From Corallococcus silvisoli (lineage in GTDB: Bacteria > Myxococcota > Myxococcia > Myxococcales > Myxococcaceae), in the NCBI RefSeq assembly GCF_009909145.1, contig NZ_JAAAPJ010000003.1:124001-188000 (forward strand): 64,000 nt of DNA, written 5' to 3'. Shown here in pieces: positions 61,565 to 64,000 of this stretch. The stretch's first letter is position 1, and every line of letters starts with the position of its first letter. The notes under the pieces are model-generated. The model had not been told where the DNA came from and did not search any database. It saw nothing but the letters and a program-made list of their open reading frames with translations. The translations under genes and the position numbers were made by a program.

Positions 61565-64000
61565 TCAGAACTGGTATCGCAGGCCGGCGACCGCGAGCAC
61601 GGGCAGTCCGACGATGTACTTCCGCTCGCGGTAGTCGAAGTTGTAGGTGATTTCTTCGGGGTTCTGCCGGTTCGTCACGTTCTGCATGTCCAGGTAGACA
61701 TTGAGCGTGCCGCCCCCGAGTTGGAAGTCGCGCTCGGCGCGCAGGTCCACCTGGTAGAAGGACGGAATGCGCACGGAGTTCTGCGAGCCGAACAGCGGCT
61801 GGTACACGTCGTCGCGGACATCGTAGAAGGCGCTCGCCACGGGCGTGCGGGGCGCGCCGGTGGCGAAGCGGACGCGGGCTCCCAGCGTCCACGGCCCCAG
61901 CTGGTAGCTGCCGACCACGCCCAGCACGTGCGTCTGGTCGTAGTCGAACAGGCGCATGGCCGCGTCCGGCGAGTCCCGCCGCTCGCTGCGGCTGAGGCTG
62001 TAGGTCACCCAGCCGAAGAAGTTCTGCCACAGCTCCTGGCGCACGAGGAACTGCGCGCCGTAGCTGCGTCCGGTGCCGTCCTGGGTGAGGGCGCGCGCGA
62101 GCTGCGGCGTGGCGTAGGGGCTGCGGGCCACCAGGTTGTCGAGCGTCTTGTAGAAGCCCACCGCGTCCGCGGTGAGGGTGCCGGTGATGCGCCACGAGGC
62201 ACCGGCGGTGGCGTGCACGGCGCGCTGGGGCAGCAGCGTGGGATTGCCGAAGACGGCGCTCATCTCCTCGGGCGCGGGGGCCTGGTAGTACACGCCCGCG
62301 GCGGCGTTGAGGGTGAGGTCCTTGCGCAGCTTGTAGCTGGCGGACAGGCGCGGCTCGATGACGGGGGTGAGGGTGGAGCGGCCAATGGGCAGCGTTCCGC
62401 CCACGCTCGGCGTCAGCCGGCTGGCCTCCAGCAGGAAGCCAGACAGGCGCAGGCCGGGGTTGAGGGTGAGCGCGCCCAGCCGCAGCTCCGCGGTGGCGTA
62501 CGGAGACACCGTCACCTGGTTGACGTCCCAGGTGTCCGCGTTGCTCTCGTCACTGGGGCGCTGACCGAAGACGAAGATGTCGCCCTCGCGCGCGGGCAGG
62601 TTGAGCGAGCCCTGGCGCCGCACATGGGTGGGCGCGCCCTGCAGGTCCAGGCCGAGCGCGAGCGTCACCCCGCGATCCACCTTGCGCCGGTAGCTGCCGC
62701 GCACGCCCCAGCGCACGCCGCTCATGTCCAGCAGCGCCGGCGTGGGCCCGAAGGTGGCGAGCTGATGGCTGGAGTCCATGCCCACCGACGGCGTCACCAC
62801 GAAGCTGGAGCCGTCCTCCAGGATGCGGCTGTAGCGCAGGATCACGCGGGAGAAGGAGCTGTCCGTCGTCTCCGAGCGCACCTGCGCCGGGTCGCTGGAG
62901 GCCACCGTGCGCTTGAGGTAGTCGTTCGAGCCGAGCACCAGCGCGCTCAGCGACTCGTCCTTGCGCAGGTCCAGCTGCCCCTGGAGCTGGTAGTCGTTGT
63001 AGCGGGGGATGGGGAAGAAATCGCCCACGTCCTGGGAGACCACGCCGGTGAGGACGCGGTCCAGGTAGCTGTAGCGCACGGCGCCGGCCACGCGCAGCGT
63101 GGGGGTGACCGCCGCGGAGAGCTGCGCGGAGGCGTCCATCACGTCCGCGGACACCACGCCGTGCACGCCGTCCGCCTGGGGCGCGCGCGTCTCCACCCGC
63201 ACGAGGCCGCCCAGGCCGCGCCCGTAGTCCCCGCCGTAGGCGCCGGGCGTCAGGTCGATGCCCTTCACCAGCCCGGAGTTGATCGTCGAGCGCAGGCCGC
63301 CCACGTGGTAGAGGGCCGGAATCTCCACTCCGTCCACGTTGACGCGGGTGTCGCGCGGGGCGCTGCCCCACACGACGAGCTGCCCGCTGCCGAAGGACGA
63401 GCGCGCCACGCCCGGCAGGTTCTGCACCACCTTGAGGGTGTCGCCCTGCGTGCCGGGCACGCGCCGGGCCTCCTCGGTGCGGATGCTCACCTCGGTGGAC
63501 TCCTTGCGGATGCGCGGCGCGCGCACCACCACCTCCTCGTCCACGCCCTCCTGCTTCTCCTCGGCCAGGTAGCGCACCGTCTTCTTCTTCGACTCGGCGA
63601 TGTCCTCCTGCGTGGAGACGGTGATGAGCGTGGCGCTGGAGAGCTGCACCTGGTGCGTGCCCACCGGCACGTCGATGAAGGAGAACGTGCCCTGCTCGTC
63701 CGTGACGAGGGTGGCGCCCGTGTCCACGACCGTCACGGTGACGCCCGCCAGGGGCTTCTTGGTGAAGCGCTCGAGGACGACGCCCTCGAAGTTCACCTGC
63801 GGCCCCAGCTTCACCTTCACCTCGTCGATCTTGAAGGTGTAGCGGTATTCAATGCGCACCGGCGCCGGCACGCCGTCCACCTCGGCCGGTTCGAAGACGA
63901 ACCTGCGGGCGGCGGCCACCGCGGCGGCGTCGAAGTCCGCCCCGCCGCTCTCCACCACCTTCACATCCTCCACGGTGCCGTCGGCGGCAATCTCGATGCC
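61565..64000 (-). CDS. TonB-dependent outer-membrane receptor with fused TonB-type domain, 5' end outside window
   Basis: The frame is open to the window edge, so the start is missing; about 811 residues are visible. First comes a TonB C-terminal-like domain (GIEIAADGTVEDVKVVESGG, then AAAVAARRF-like helix and FEPAEVDG). Next is a carboxypeptidase-regulatory-like beta-domain (VVLERFTKKPLAGVTVTVVD). The plug domain follows (RRVPGTQGDTLKVVQNLPGV, VDGVEIPALYHVGG, PGAYGGDYGRGLGG), then a 22-strand-type barrel ending in VAGLRYQF with the terminal Phe needed for BamA. It imports a ligand across the outer membrane using TonB energy. A TonB-type domain on the receptor itself is unusual outside myxobacteria. 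The lipoprotein gene follows two bases later. Ligand unknown. Confidence 0.92.
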   Translation of the reverse strand, partial: GIEIAADGTVEDVKVVESGGADFDAAAVAAARRFVFEPAEVDGVPAPVRIEYRYTFKIDEVKVKLGPQVNFEGVVLERFTKKPLAGVTVTVVDTGATLVTDEQGTFSFIDVPVGTHQVQLSSATLITVSTQEDIAESKKKTVRYLAEEKQEGVDEEVVVRAPRIRKESTEVSIRTEEARRVPGTQGDTLKVVQNLPGVARSSFGSGQLVVWGSAPRDTRVNVDGVEIPALYHVGGLRSTINSGLVKGIDLTPGAYGGDYGRGLGGLVRVETRAPQADGVHGVVSADVMDASAQLSAAVTPTLRVAGAVRYSYLDRVLTGVVSQDVGDFFPIPRYNDYQLQGQLDLRKDESLSALVLGSNDYLKRTVASSDPAQVRSETTDSSFSRVILRYSRILEDGSSFVVTPSVGMDSSHQLATFGPTPALLDMSGVRWGVRGSYRRKVDRGVTLALGLDLQGAPTHVRRQGSLNLPAREGDIFVFGQRPSDESNADTWDVNQVTVSPYATAELRLGALTLNPGLRLSGFLLEASRLTPSVGGTLPIGRSTLTPVIEPRLSASYKLRKDLTLNAAAGVYYQAPAPEEMSAVFGNPTLLPQRAVHATAGASWRITGTLTADAVGFYKTLDNLVARSPYATPQLARALTQDGTGRSYGAQFLVRQELWQNFFGWVTYSLSRSERRDSPDAAMRLFDYDQTHVLGVVGSYQLGPWTLGARVRFATGAPRTPVASAFYDVRDDVYQPLFGSQNSVRIPSFYQVDLRAERDFQLGGGTLNVYLDMQNVTNRQNPEEITYNFDYRERKYIVGLPVLAVAGLRYQF

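Overview
The window looks like a chromosomal piece of a myxobacterium, most likely of the Myxococcaceae (Corallococcus/Myxococcus type). This is an inference from several traits: very GC-rich DNA with G or C at almost every third codon position, a large hybrid NRPS/PKS operon, several Ser/Thr kinases fused to other signalling domains, many lipoproteins, and a TonB-dependent receptor carrying its own TonB-like domain. No rRNA, tRNA, CRISPR array or insertion sequence was seen.

Region 1 (1-2138): the end of an MbnP-type four-Cys protein, its partner di-haem MbnH peroxidase, and a 630-base gap with a cluster of inverted repeats in front of the biosynthetic operon.

Region 2 (2139-30132): one co-directional, tightly packed operon. 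In order it encodes FAAL-ACP-C-A-PCP; KS-AT-KR-ACP; KS-AT-KR-ACP-(ACP-like)-sulfotransferase; C-A-PCP (serine code); KS-AT-KR-ACP; an MFS exporter; and an Ntn-hydrolase of the penicillin acylase family. The line is odd in four ways. The first KS has Ser instead of the catalytic Cys. Two of the three KRs lack the catalytic Tyr. A sulfotransferase sits in the middle of the line. There is no thioesterase or reductase for release. A fatty-acyl starter enzyme plus a terminal acylase suggests an acylated precursor that is exported and trimmed.

Region 3 (30133-35820): a cAMP-type signalling block. A CRP-family regulator has two CRP-like boxes in its own upstream region. It converges on an operon of two class III cyclases, one fused to a Ser/Thr kinase and a receiver domain, the other to FHA and GAF domains. 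A sirtuin gene lies upstream.

Region 4 (35821-50794): a zinc-finger/kinase/TPR membrane protein, a TonB-like protein, an amidase, a YafK-type L,D-transpeptidase, a RIO kinase with a very long disordered tail, a MepA-deoD-AlkB-like operon, a PIN protein and a secreted CAP protein. Two intergenic tandem-repeat arrays (59-bp and 43-bp units) lie here.

Region 5 (50795-64000): an EamA exporter, a DUF4173 membrane protein, a third array (70-bp units), an EEP-family lipoprotein, a GNAT acetyltransferase, a GT-C glycosyltransferase, a small secreted protein, an APC permease, an AbiGi-like protein, and a lipoprotein/TonB-dependent receptor pair whose receptor runs off the window edge.

All domain calls and residue alignments were made by eye.
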